Assembly: GCA_018268595.1 (NCBI GenBank)
Contig: JAFDWH010000007.1
Location: 1-34,638 of the forward strand
DNA: 34,638 bases
Direction: 5' to 3'
Source of the DNA: Actinomycetota bacterium
GTDB taxonomy: Bacteria > Actinomycetota > Thermoleophilia > Solirubrobacterales > Solirubrobacteraceae
A program made the translations under genes and the position numbers. Positions 1-7,458 of the stretch are shown in pieces. Within the stretch, counting starts at the first letter, position 1. Every line of letters begins with the position of its first letter. The notes beneath the pieces were generated by a model. The model worked only from the letters and a program-made list of their open reading frames with translations, searched no databases and was not told the origin of the DNA.

Positions 1-1
1 C

Positions 2-322
2 GGCGCCGGGGACGCCGGCGCGGCGGCCGCCCAGCCGTCCGCGCGCTCGGCGACGCCCGTGCGCGCGCCGCGGCCGGCGCCGACCCCCGCTCGCGCGCCG
101 CGAGGCGCGCTCGTCAGCGGTACCCTGCTCGCGTCGGCAAGGCCCGTCGCGGCGCCCGCCGCCGGTGCGCAGGCGGCGCGCGCGGCGGTCGTGCGCGGCG
201 CCGCGTCCGACGGCCCGCTGCACCTGCCGGTCGGCGCCTGGGTCGCGATCGGCCTGCTCGCGCTGCTGGCGCTCGGCTGGGCGCTGGAGTCGCGTCACAC
301 CACCCCCTTCTGGCAGCCATGA
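2..322 (+). CDS. C-terminal end of an Ala/Pro-rich protein with a C-terminal membrane anchor (partial)
   Basis: The reading frame is open from the left edge and ends in TGA, so only about 106 C-terminal residues are present. They consist of a long Ala/Pro/Arg-rich low-complexity stretch, then one hydrophobic segment (VGAWVAIGLLALLALGWAL) and a short tail ending TTPFWQP. This looks like a protein tethered to the membrane by its C-terminus through a flexible linker. The stop overlaps the start of the ExbB-like gene by 4 nt (ATGA), so the two are almost surely co-translated. The body of the protein, and hence its function, lies outside the window. In some archaea a CobN-like protein with a C-terminal anchor is found with MotA/TolQ and DUF2149 genes, which makes a metal or tetrapyrrole-related role possible, but nothing visible here proves it. 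Confidence 0.6.
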   Translation, partial: GAGDAGAAAAQPSARSATPVRAPRPAPTPARAPRGALVSGTLLASARPVAAPAAGAQAARAAVVRGAASDGPLHLPVGAWVAIGLLALLALGWALESRHTTPFWQP

Positions 323-993
323 CGATCGAGCACATCCTCTTCGACATCTCCGACGCGCTGCGCTACCCGGTGCTGCTGCTCGCGCTCGTCGCGCTCGTCG
401 TGGTGCTGGCCGAGGTCGGCACGCTGCTGGCCGAGCTGCGCCGCCGCCGCGGGCGCGGCGTCGCGCGGCTCGAGCGCGCGGCCGACGTCGCGCGCGACGC
501 GCTCGCCGCGGGCGACGGCGCGGGCGCGTTGCGCGCCGTGCGCAGCGTCGGCTTCAATCCGGCGATGGACGACGCGCTCGCGGCGATCGTCGAGCAGCGC
601 GAGAAGCCGGACGCCGCGAACCGCATCGCCAAGCGCCTCGCCGAGTACGACTACCGCTCGGTGCGCCGCCTCGAGCGCACGCGCATCCTCGTGCGGATGG
701 GGCCGGCGCTGGGCCTGATGGGCACGCTGATCCCGCTCTCGCCGGCGCTCGCCGGGCTCGCCGCCGGCGACGTGCAGCGGCTCACCGACGACCTGCGCGT
801 GGCGTTCAGCGTCACGGTCGCGGGGCTGCTCGTCGGCGCGGTCGCCTACGCCGTCTCGCTCGTGCGCAACCGCCTCTACGACCAGGACTACTCCGACGTC
901 GAGTACATGAGCGTGGCGCTCGCGGCCGCCGCCGCGCCGCCGCCGGCGGCCGCCCACGTGCACGCGCCGCCGCAGGAGGCGATCGTCCCGTGA
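319..993 (+). CDS. MotA/TolQ/ExbB family proton channel protein
   Basis: 224 aa inner-membrane protein. An N-terminal transmembrane segment (about residues 16-36) is followed by a charged helical region. A second conserved hydrophobic region at about residues 130-185 contains RMGPALGLMGTLIPLSPAL and VAFSVTVAGLLVGAVAYAVS, the hallmark of the MotA/TolQ/ExbB family. Known members form pentameric proton channels that drive a partner (ExbD, TolR, MotB) with the proton motive force. The gene starts inside the stop of the upstream anchored protein and its own stop overlaps the GTG of the DUF2149 gene (GTGA), giving a tight three-gene operon. The C-terminus is Ala/Pro/His-rich (about residues 200-224). 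No TonB or TolA is visible, so the energised partner is unknown. The family call is firm; the substrate or task is not. Confidence 0.85.
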   Translation: MTIEHILFDISDALRYPVLLLALVALVVVLAEVGTLLAELRRRRGRGVARLERAADVARDALAAGDGAGALRAVRSVGFNPAMDDALAAIVEQREKPDAANRIAKRLAEYDYRSVRRLERTRILVRMGPALGLMGTLIPLSPALAGLAAGDVQRLTDDLRVAFSVTVAGLLVGAVAYAVSLVRNRLYDQDYSDVEYMSVALAAAAAPPPAAAHVHAPPQEAIVP

Positions 994-1316
994 GCCGGCC
1001 GACGGTCACCGCCCGCGCGCGCTCGCGCGAGGACCGCGCCGGCGACCCGCTCGACGGGCTCGTCAACCTGTTCGACCTCGGGATCGTGCTGTCGGTCGCG
1101 TTCCTGCTCGCGGCGCTGTCGTCGCTCAAGCTCGGTCCCGAAGCGCTCGGCAGAGACCGCGCCGCGAAGAGAGCCGACGCGGTCGTCGCCTCCAGAGGCG
1201 CCCAGGTGAGAGCCGTCCGGCTCAGGTCCGGCGAGCGCGTCGTCGGGCACGGCAGAGCGATCGGGACGGTCTACCAGCTCGACGACGGCCGCACGATCGT
1301 CGTGCGCAAGCGCTAG
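990..1316 (+). CDS. DUF2149 family membrane protein, likely ExbD-like partner of the proton channel
   Basis: 108 aa, GTG start in a GTGA overlap with the ExbB-like gene. Near residue 20 it has DPLDGLVNLFDLGIVLSVAF, the signature block of DUF2149, which forms a single membrane segment with an acidic residue at its start. A short soluble domain rich in beta-type residues follows (VRLRSGERVVGHGRAIG, then VYQLDDGRTIVV). The arrangement, one N-terminal membrane helix with a membrane-proximal Asp and a small soluble domain, mirrors ExbD/TolR, and the gene directly follows an ExbB-like channel. I infer that it is the ExbD-equivalent of the pair. Arginine codons in the second half are often AGA. The stop (TAG) overlaps the convergent phoU stop within one CTAG. 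Confidence 0.75.
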   Translation: MSRPTVTARARSREDRAGDPLDGLVNLFDLGIVLSVAFLLAALSSLKLGPEALGRDRAAKRADAVVASRGAQVRAVRLRSGERVVGHGRAIGTVYQLDDGRTIVVRKR

Positions 1317-2041
1317 ACCGACGGCGCCGCGTCGCTCGCCGACGGGTGCGAGGCGTCGCGAAACTCCTCGAACTGGCCCGTCAGCACGAAGCCGAGCTGC
1401 TCGCCGACGTCGACCGACAGGTCGCCCATCCGCTCCACCGCGCGCGCCGCGAGGATCATGTGCATCGCCCACTCACGCGCGTCCGGGTCGTCGCCGCTCT
1501 CCCACGCGAACTGGAAGACGCGCCGGTTCAGCTCGTTGACGTCGCGGTCCTGATGGATCAGGTCGCGCGCGAGCGCGAGGTCGCGTTCGGCGAACGCGCG
1601 CTTCGACTGGTCGATCTCCTGGCTGACGAGCCGGCCCATCACGCCCAGCTCCTCCAGCAGCGTCGGGTGCGTCGGCGGGTGGTGGCCGTCGAGCGGGATC
1701 AGCTTCGCGACGTTCACGCACTGGTCGCCCATCCGCTCGACCGAGCGGATCACGTGCAGCAGCGCGGCGCACAGGCGCAGGTCCCCGGCGACCGGCGCCT
1801 GCAGCGCGAGCAGCGAGAGGATCCGTTCGTGCAGCTCGCGGTAGAGCCGGTCGAGCTCGTCGTCGCCGGCGACCACCTCGGCCGCGAGCGCGACGTCCTG
1901 GTGCTCGACCGCCTCGAGCACGCGCCGCAACTGGTCGCGCACGAGGTCGAGCCCGCCGAGCGCGGCCCGCTCGATGTCAGTCAGCTCCTCCTGGAAGCGG
2001 ACGCGCAGCTCGGAGTCGGACGGCGCCATCGCAGGAAGCAT
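1313..2041 (-). CDS. phoU: Phosphate signalling protein PhoU
   Basis: 242 aa, all-helical, with the two PhoU repeats: ELTDIERAALGGLDLVRDQL through RSVERMGDQCVNVAKLI (about residues 15-115) and VSQEIDQSKRAFAERDLALA through RAVERMGDLSVDVGEQL (about 135-220). The paired ER-MGD motifs are the metal-binding signatures of the family. PhoU joins the PstSCAB transporter to the PhoR kinase and damps phosphate-starvation signalling. Here it is divergent from the pst operon, with the PHO-box-like repeat between them. Two in-frame ATG codons are possible (2041 and 2029); neither has a clear Shine-Dalgarno, and the longer form is listed. It converges with the DUF2149 gene, and their stops share a CTAG. 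Confidence 0.93.
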   Translation of the reverse strand: MLPAMAPSDSELRVRFQEELTDIERAALGGLDLVRDQLRRVLEAVEHQDVALAAEVVAGDDELDRLYRELHERILSLLALQAPVAGDLRLCAALLHVIRSVERMGDQCVNVAKLIPLDGHHPPTHPTLLEELGVMGRLVSQEIDQSKRAFAERDLALARDLIHQDRDVNELNRRVFQFAWESGDDPDAREWAMHMILAARAVERMGDLSVDVGEQLGFVLTGQFEEFRDASHPSASDAAPSV

Positions 2042-2064
2042 CCTCGCAGACCGGTTGCAGCGGT

Positions 2065-2097
2065 GTTACCGACTCGTGAACGAGTCGTGAACGCGTG
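2065..2097. promoter_or_regulatory. PHO-box-like repeat of three 11-bp units between phoU and the pst arm
   Basis: Read on the plus strand the units are GTTACCGACTC, GTGAACGAGTC and GTGAACGCGTG, exactly 11 bp apart. On the minus strand the last two begin GTTCACG, matching the GTTCAC-type 11-bp direct repeats bound by PhoP in actinobacteria. The first unit matches the heptamer at 5 of 7 positions. The site ends about 24 nt before the phoU start and lies about 80 nt before the winged-helix gene, so it could serve both. Assignment is by motif and context. Confidence 0.6.
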
Positions 2098-2128
2098 GGG
2101 AAGAGGGCGCCGATCGCATTCGCTTCAC

Positions 2129-2144
2129 CGCCTGATAACAGGCG
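2129..2144. promoter_or_regulatory. Perfect 6-bp inverted repeat containing a GATAAC element
   Basis: CGCCTG and CAGGCG flank ATAA, giving a short hairpin or operator about 30 nt before the winged-helix gene. The 8-mer GATAACAG inside it (2134-2141) recurs at 2527-2534 before pstS, so it may be a shared -10-type element. No protein can be named for it. Confidence 0.35.
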
Positions 2145-2174
2145 CGCGCGCACCGTGCGGGATCCTCGGCGACC

Positions 2175-2531
2175 ATGGAGGCAGCACCCCACGACGAGAC
2201 GATCCGCGCCGGGGGCCTCGAGCTGCGCCGCTCCGACGGGCTCGTGCTGGCCGGCGGGCAGGTCGTGCAGACCTCGGTGCGCGAGCTGCGCCTGCTGGTC
2301 GCGCTGGTCGACCGCTGGGGGCGCATCGTCTCGCGCGAGGAGCTGTACCGCCTCGCCTGGGGCGGCACGCTGCGCGCCGGCGACCGCTCCGTCGACGTCT
2401 ACGTGCACAAGCTGCGCGCGAAGCTCGAGCAGGCGCTCCCGGACACGGCGTTCATCCACACGCACCCCGGATTCGGCTACCGCTTCGACCCCGTTTCACA
2501 AGGTTTAAACAGGTCCGCCACAGCGCGATAA
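2175..2531 (+). CDS. Stand-alone OmpR/PhoB-type winged-helix DNA-binding protein
   Basis: 118 aa. Almost the whole protein is one Trans_reg_C winged-helix domain: GGLELRRSDG and TSVRELRLLVALVDRWGRIV at the start, then SREELYRLAW, the recognition-helix segment RSVDVYVHKLRAKLEQ and the wing IHTHPGFGYRF. A normal PhoB/RegX3 response regulator carries a phosphoacceptor receiver domain of about 120 residues in front; none is encoded here, because the frame immediately upstream belongs to the intergenic region with the PHO-box repeat. It lies between that repeat and pstS and is probably a local phosphate-locus regulator controlled by abundance or a partner rather than by its own phosphorylation. 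The ATG start has no strong Shine-Dalgarno. A remnant of a full regulator is the alternative. Confidence 0.8.
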   Translation: MEAAPHDETIRAGGLELRRSDGLVLAGGQVVQTSVRELRLLVALVDRWGRIVSREELYRLAWGGTLRAGDRSVDVYVHKLRAKLEQALPDTAFIHTHPGFGYRFDPVSQGLNRSATAR

Positions 2532-2532
2532 C
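2504..2532 (+). promoter_or_regulatory. Candidate pstS promoter
   Basis: TTTAAA (2504-2509) and GATAAC (2527-2532) are separated by 17 nt, each matching a sigma-70 consensus at 4 of 6 positions. Transcription would begin near 2539, leaving a leader of about 50 nt with a good AAGGAG Shine-Dalgarno at 2574. The -35 overlaps two GTTT-rich half-similar units that might bind PhoP, but their spacing (10 bp) is not the usual 11. Confidence 0.35.
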
Positions 2533-2591
2533 AGAATCGCGTTCGTGCCCTGTGAGGCTGCCGAGCACAGTCGCAAGGAGAAAGGAAGCAG

Positions 2592-3683
2592 ATGAGGTAC
2601 TCGCAGATCCTCGCGCTCGGCTCGGCCGCCGCGATCGCCATGGGCGTCGCCGCCTGCGGCAGCAGCAGCAAGGACAGTTCGACCGGGGGATCGAGCTCGT
2701 CGTCGGCGGCCCTGAGCGGTGCCGGCTCGACGTTCCAGGCTCCACTCGTGAGCGAGTGGGCGACCCGCTTCAACAAGAGCAGCGGCACGACCGTCAACTA
2801 CCAGCCGGTCGGCTCCGGCGCGGGCATCGCGCAGCTGACCGCGGGCACGGTCGCCTTCGCCGGCAGCGACGCGGTCATGAAGCCGGAAGAGGTCGCGGCC
2901 GGCAAGGACAAGGGCACGCCCGTCCACATCCCGATCGCGCTCGGCGCGGTCACCGTGTCGTACAACCTCGACGGCGTCAGAAGCGGCCTCAGACTCGACG
3001 GCCCGACGGTCGCCGACATCTACCTCGGCAAGGTCACGAAGTGGAACGACAAGGCGATCGCGTCGCTCAACCCCGGCGTGAGCCTGCCGTCGACCGACAT
3101 CTCCGTCTGCCACCGCTCCGACGAGTCCGGCACGACGAAGAACTTCACCGAGTTCCTGGCGGACTACTCGAGAGCGTGGGCTGACGGCCCCGGCTCCGAC
3201 AAGAGCGTCCAGTGGCCGACCGGCACCGGCGCGAGAGGCAACGACGGCGTCGCCGGCTGCGTCAAGCAGACCCCGGGCGCGGTCGGCTACGTCGAGCAGG
3301 CGTACGCGCTGCAGAACAACTTCACGACCGCGGCCGTGAAGAACAAGGATGGCCAGTGGGTCGAGCCGAGCCTGGAGGCCACCTCGGCCGCCGGCGAGGG
3401 CGCGAAGCCGCCGGCGAACCTCGAGTTCTCGACGATCAACGCGCCGGGCGCGAGAAGCTACCCGATCACCGCGGTCACGTTCCAGATCGTGTGGCAGGAC
3501 GCCTGCAAGGCCGGCATCTCGAAGGGCACGGCCACGAACCTGAAGGCGTGGCTCACGTACATCCTCGGCGACGGCCAGAGAGTCGCGCCGCAGCTCGAGT
3601 ACGCGCCGCTGCCGGCGAGCATCCAGAGCAGAGCGCAGGCGAAGGTCGACGCGCTCGTCTGCAACGGGTCGCCGATCAGCTAG
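2592..3683 (+). CDS. pstS: Phosphate ABC transporter substrate-binding lipoprotein PstS
   Basis: 363 aa. The N-terminus is a lipoprotein signal with lipobox GVAAC (Cys22), followed by a Ser/Gly-rich linker. The mature protein has the PstS phosphate-contact motifs: GAGSTF near residue 44, QPVGSGAGIAQ near 76, HRSDESGTT near 174, and GAVGYVEQAY near 229. It captures phosphate outside the membrane and delivers it to PstCA. AAGGAG (2574-2579) precedes the ATG with suitable spacing. It heads the pstS-C-A-B operon. Of its 10 arginines, 7 are AGA, 1 AGG and only 2 CGC, whereas the permease genes that follow use CGC/CGG; this is odd for such a GC-rich genome. Confidence 0.96.
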   Translation: MRYSQILALGSAAAIAMGVAACGSSSKDSSTGGSSSSSAALSGAGSTFQAPLVSEWATRFNKSSGTTVNYQPVGSGAGIAQLTAGTVAFAGSDAVMKPEEVAAGKDKGTPVHIPIALGAVTVSYNLDGVRSGLRLDGPTVADIYLGKVTKWNDKAIASLNPGVSLPSTDISVCHRSDESGTTKNFTEFLADYSRAWADGPGSDKSVQWPTGTGARGNDGVAGCVKQTPGAVGYVEQAYALQNNFTTAAVKNKDGQWVEPSLEATSAAGEGAKPPANLEFSTINAPGARSYPITAVTFQIVWQDACKAGISKGTATNLKAWLTYILGDGQRVAPQLEYAPLPASIQSRAQAKVDALVCNGSPIS

Positions 3684-3690
3684 CGAGTCG

Positions 3691-4680
3691 ATGGAGGCCG
3701 GGACGATCACACCCGCCGGCGAGCGCAGCAGCGCGCTGCACCGCTCGCCGGCGGCCCGGCTTCCCGATCGGGCGCTGAAGTGGGGACTGACGGCGCTGTC
3801 GCTCGGCGTCATCGTCCTGATCGCCTACTTCTTCATCCGGCTGATCGTCGAGTCGGAGCCGGTCTTCCAGCAGGTCGGCGTCGTGAACTACCTGTTCTCG
3901 GCCGACTGGGTGCCGTCGAAGGAGCTGTACGGCGCGTTGCCGCTGCTGGCCGGCACGCTCATCACCTCCGCGATCGCGCTGCTGCTGGGGATCCCGGTCG
4001 CGGTCGCGACCGCGCTCTTCATCACCGAGCTGGCGCCGCGCCGCATCCGCGGTCCGCTCACCGTCGTGGTCGACCTGCTGGCGGCGGTCCCGTCGGTCGT
4101 CTACGGGCTGTGGGGCTTCTTCTTCCTGATCCCGAAGCTGAAGCCGGCCGAGCAGTGGCTCGCCGACACGTTCTCGTTCGTCCCGTTCGTCGGCGGAACC
4201 GTCACGGGCCCGAACTACTTCGTCGCCGGGCTGATCCTCGCGATCATGATCCTGCCGATCGCCTCGGCGATCTCGCGTGAGGTGATCTCGACCGTCCCGC
4301 CCGAGCACAAGGAGGCCGCGCTCGCGCTCGGCGCGACGCGCTGGGAGACGATCCGCATGGCGGTGCTGCCGTACGCCCGCGGCGGGATCGCCGGCGGCGC
4401 GATGCTCGGTCTCGGCCGCGCGATCGGCGAGACGATCGCCGTCACGCTCGTGATCGGCAACGCACCGGTGATCGGCGACTCGATCTTCCAGCAGGGCTAC
4501 ACGCTCGCGGCCGTGATCGCGAACGAGTTCGGCGAGGCCGCCTCGAACGAGCTGCACCGCGCCGCGCTGATCGGCGCCGGGCTCGTGCTGTTCGTGCTGA
4601 CGCTGGGCGTCAACGGCGTCGCGCGCGCGTTCGTGGTGCGGGCCGAGCGCGGTCGGCGCCCGGCGGGGATGGCCGCATGA
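3691..4680 (+). CDS. pstC: Phosphate ABC transporter permease PstC
   Basis: 329 aa integral membrane protein with about six transmembrane segments, beginning with [20 protein letters not shown] near residue 32. It carries the binding-protein-dependent permease EAA loop, [18 protein letters not shown] (about residues 207-224), which docks on the PstB ATPase. Segments such as [20 protein letters not shown] and [20 protein letters not shown] are typical of PstC. It begins only 7 nt after pstS without an obvious Shine-Dalgarno, so translation is probably coupled, and its stop overlaps the pstA start (ATGA). Length and layout are normal for the family. Confidence 0.95.
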   Translation: MEAGTITPAGERSSALHRSPAARLPDRALKWGLTALSLGVIVLIAYFFIRLIVESEPVFQQVGVVNYLFSADWVPSKELYGALPLLAGTLITSAIALLLGIPVAVATALFITELAPRRIRGPLTVVVDLLAAVPSVVYGLWGFFFLIPKLKPAEQWLADTFSFVPFVGGTVTGPNYFVAGLILAIMILPIASAISREVISTVPPEHKEAALALGATRWETIRMAVLPYARGGIAGGAMLGLGRAIGETIAVTLVIGNAPVIGDSIFQQGYTLAAVIANEFGEAASNELHRAALIGAGLVLFVLTLGVNGVARAFVVRAERGRRPAGMAA

Positions 4681-5549
4681 GCTCCGTCGCGTTCGCGCCC
4701 GTCAGCGCCCGACGCCGCCGCACCGACAAGCTCGCACGCGCGTCGGTTGCGCTGCTGACCGGCGTCGCGCTCGTGCCGCTCGCGCTGATCCTCTACTACC
4801 TCGTCAAGCAGGGGATCGGCGCGATCTCGCTCGACTTCTTCACGACCGACCCGACCGGCTCGTTCCTCGGCGACCCCGGCGGCATCAAGAGCGCGATCCT
4901 CGGCACCGTGCTGATGGTCGGGCTGGCGGCCGCGGTCGCGGTGCCGGTCGGCGTCGGCGTGGCGGTCTGGCTCGTCGAGTTCGGGCGCGCGTCGAAGCTC
5001 GCGCACGCGGTGCGGTACTTCATCGACGTGATGACCGGCGTCCCGTCGATCGTCTTCGGGCTGTTCGTCTACATCACGCTCGTGATCGGCGGCGCCGGCG
5101 GCTCGTCGTTCGCCGCCTGGAAGGGCTCGACCGCGCTCGCGCTGCTGATGCTGCCGATCGTCACGCGCTCGGCCGAGGTCGTGCTGCTGCTCGTGCCCGA
5201 CGCGCTGCGCGAGGCGGCCTACGCGCTCGGCGCGCCGCGCTGGAAGGTCGTCTTCCGCGTCGTGCTGCCGACCGCGCTGCCCGGGATCGTGACGGGCGTG
5301 CTGCTGGCGGTCGCGCGCGCCGCCGGGGAGACGGCGCCGCTGCTGTTCACCGCCGCGGCCGTCAACGCGACCGCGTTCAACTACAACGACAGCATGAACT
5401 CGCTCCCGATGCTGATCTTCAAGAACGTCGGGCAGGCACAGGACCGTCTCGTCACGATCGCGTGGGGCGCCGCCTTGACGCTCGTCGCGATGATCCTCAT
5501 GCTGACCCTGCTCGCACGCCTGATCCAGAGAAGGAGCCGTCTGTCGTGA
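4677..5549 (+). CDS. pstA: Phosphate ABC transporter permease PstA
   Basis: 290 aa, six predicted transmembrane segments, with the permease EAA loop [20 protein letters not shown] at about residues 178-197. The segments [20 protein letters not shown] and [15 protein letters not shown] are characteristic of PstA. It forms the membrane channel with PstC. The start overlaps the pstC stop by 4 nt and the stop overlaps the GTG of pstB (GTGA), so pstC-pstA-pstB are translationally coupled. Confidence 0.95.
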   Translation: MSSVAFAPVSARRRRTDKLARASVALLTGVALVPLALILYYLVKQGIGAISLDFFTTDPTGSFLGDPGGIKSAILGTVLMVGLAAAVAVPVGVGVAVWLVEFGRASKLAHAVRYFIDVMTGVPSIVFGLFVYITLVIGGAGGSSFAAWKGSTALALLMLPIVTRSAEVVLLLVPDALREAAYALGAPRWKVVFRVVLPTALPGIVTGVLLAVARAAGETAPLLFTAAAVNATAFNYNDSMNSLPMLIFKNVGQAQDRLVTIAWGAALTLVAMILMLTLLARLIQRRSRLS

Positions 5550-6370
5550 GCGACCTCGCCGCCCAACGCACCACCACCGTGAGGCCGGCGCCCGGTCCCG
5601 CGCTCCAGCCGGTCGCCTCGCCCGCGCGTGCGGTCACGGTTGAGCGGCTGAACGCGTGGTATGGGGACCAGCACTCGGTCAAGGACCTGACGCTGTCGTT
5701 CGCGCCCAACCGTGCGACCGCGCTGATCGGCCCCTCCGGCTCGGGCAAGTCGACCGTCGTGCGCTGCGTCAACCGCATGCACGAGGAGATTCCCGGGGCG
5801 AGAGCGAGCGGGCGCGTGCTGCTCGACGACACCGACGTCTACGGCGACGGCGTCGACGTCGTGGCGGTGCGGCGCGCGATCGGGATGGTCTTCCAGAAGC
5901 CGAACCCGTTCCCGACGATGTCGATCTTCGACAACGTCGCCGCCGGCCTGCGGCTGACGGCCCGCAAGGTGAGCCACGACCAGGTCGAGTCGGCGCTGCG
6001 CGGCGCCGGCCTGTGGGAGGAGGTCAAGGACCGGCTCGCGAAGCCCGGCATCGGCCTCTCCGGCGGCCAGCAGCAGCGCCTCTGCATCGCGCGCGCGCTG
6101 GCGGTCGAGCCCGACGTGCTGCTGATGGACGAGCCGGCCTCCGCGCTCGACCCGATCTCGACGCTGAAGATCGAGGAGCTCGTGCAGGAGCTGAAGTCGC
6201 GCGTGACGATCGCGATCGTGACGCACAACATGCAACAGGCTGCGCGCGTCGCCGACCAGACCGCGTTCATGCTCGACGGCGAGCTGGTCGAGGTCGGGCC
6301 GACGGAGAAGATCTTCACCAACCCGGACGACTCCCGCACCGAGGAGTACGTGACGGGCAAGTTCGGCTGA
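5546..6370 (+). CDS. pstB: Phosphate ABC transporter ATP-binding protein PstB
   Basis: 274 aa ATPase. I chose the GTG at 5546 because GAAGGAG (5530-5536) lies at the right distance and it overlaps the pstA stop; the frame stays open further upstream, but that part is inside pstA. Motifs in order: Walker [11 protein letters not shown]-loop [19 protein letters not shown] signature LSGGQQQR, Walker [12 protein letters not shown], and the switch histidine in [23 protein letters not shown]-type and NMQQA sequences distinguish PstB from other ABC ATPases. The first 30 residues are a Pro/Thr-rich extension before the usual start of the domain. Confidence 0.95.
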   Translation: MSDLAAQRTTTVRPAPGPALQPVASPARAVTVERLNAWYGDQHSVKDLTLSFAPNRATALIGPSGSGKSTVVRCVNRMHEEIPGARASGRVLLDDTDVYGDGVDVVAVRRAIGMVFQKPNPFPTMSIFDNVAAGLRLTARKVSHDQVESALRGAGLWEEVKDRLAKPGIGLSGGQQQRLCIARALAVEPDVLLMDEPASALDPISTLKIEELVQELKSRVTIAIVTHNMQQAARVADQTAFMLDGELVEVGPTEKIFTNPDDSRTEEYVTGKFG

Positions 6371-6426
6371 CGCTCGCGCCGTCCCACGGCTTAAGCTCCG
6401 GCGCCGCCGTGCCGAAGCCGAAGACG

Positions 6427-7458
6427 ATGTCCAACGCGCGCGCAGGCGCATGGTTGACCGGGCGCCCGGCCGAGGCGGCCCGCTGGCTGGACCGCGTTCG
6501 CGGCGCCGAGCTGCCGATCGAGGTCACCGCGATGATCGCGATCGGTGTCGTGATGGCCGTCGGCCTCACGGTCGTCAGCTTCGCTCCGGTCAACGCGCAG
6601 CAGCCGATCTTGCTGCCGCGCCTGCTCGCGGCGGGGGCCGTGCTGATCGCGCTCGCGCTGTTCGCGACCGGCCCGTGGCTGTCGCGCGCCGGACTGCACG
6701 CGGCGGTGCTCACGTTCGTGGTCGGCGCGAGCGTGCTCCTCGCCAACGCGCACACGGCCGCCGGCTTCATGATGGCGGCGCGGGCGTTGCAGTGGCTCGC
6801 CGTCTACACGGCGCTGTTCCTGTCGGCGCGCGCCGCGCGCTGGTTCGCGCTCGCGATCACGCTCGGCTGCGCCACGGCGGCCGCGGTCGCGCGCATCCCC
6901 GGCACGTACATGGAGGCCGCGACCGTGTGCGCGATGGTGTGGGTCGCGACGCTGCTGCTGAGCGCGCTCGTCGCGCGCCTGCGCGAGCAGGCCGACACCG
7001 ACCATCTGACCGGGCTGCTGAACCGCAACGGCTTCGCGAAGGCGGCGACCCGCGAGCACGCGCTGGCCGGCCGCACGGGCGCGCCGCTGACGGTCGCCGT
7101 GCTCGACCTCGACGGCTTCAAGCACGTCAACGACGTGCACGGGCACGCGGCCGGCGATCGCATGCTGGCGGAGCTGGCCGGCGCGTGGACGCGGACGCTG
7201 CGGCCCGGGGACGTGCTGGCGCGCTACGGCGGCGACGAGTTCCTGGTGCTGTTCCCGGCGACGAGCGAGACCGACGCCGTCGAGCCGCTCGCGCGGCTGC
7301 GCGCCGCCCACACGGCCGCCTGGTCGGCGGGGCTCGTCGAGTGGCGGCAGCAGGAGACGCTCGCGGCCTGCCTCGCGCGCGCGGACGACCGCCTCTACGA
7401 GGCGAAGGCGGAGCGCGGCAGAGGCGCCGCGCCCGCGATCAGTCGCGTGCCCGCGTGA
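6427..7458 (+). CDS. Membrane-bound GGDEF diguanylate cyclase
   Basis: 343 aa (349 if the GTG at 6409 is used). The N-terminal half has about six transmembrane helices without an extracellular loop large enough for a ligand domain, then a GGDEF domain from ADTDHLTGLLNRNGFAKA onward. The active-site motif YGGDEFLVLF is intact, and RPGD lies exactly five residues before GGDEF, which is the feedback-inhibition I-site of diguanylate cyclases. It should make c-di-GMP from two GTP at the membrane. A TAAGCT element at 6392-6397 precedes the GTG, so a leaderless message is possible. The end overlaps the convergent sigma-factor gene by 20 nt. An HD-GYP phosphodiesterase lies about 5 kb away. Confidence 0.88.
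   Translation: MSNARAGAWLTGRPAEAARWLDRVRGAELPIEVTAMIAIGVVMAVGLTVVSFAPVNAQQPILLPRLLAAGAVLIALALFATGPWLSRAGLHAAVLTFVVGASVLLANAHTAAGFMMAARALQWLAVYTALFLSARAARWFALAITLGCATAAAVARIPGTYMEAATVCAMVWVATLLLSALVARLREQADTDHLTGLLNRNGFAKAATREHALAGRTGAPLTVAVLDLDGFKHVNDVHGHAAGDRMLAELAGAWTRTLRPGDVLARYGGDEFLVLFPATSETDAVEPLARLRAAHTAAWSAGLVEWRQQETLAACLARADDRLYEAKAERGRGAAPAISRVPA

Noticed and set aside
2493-2513. GTTTCACAAGG / GTTTAAACAGG as a second PHO box before pstS
   Set aside because: The units are 10 bp apart instead of 11 and only half similar, and they overlap the end of the winged-helix gene. It was kept only as part of a weak promoter call.
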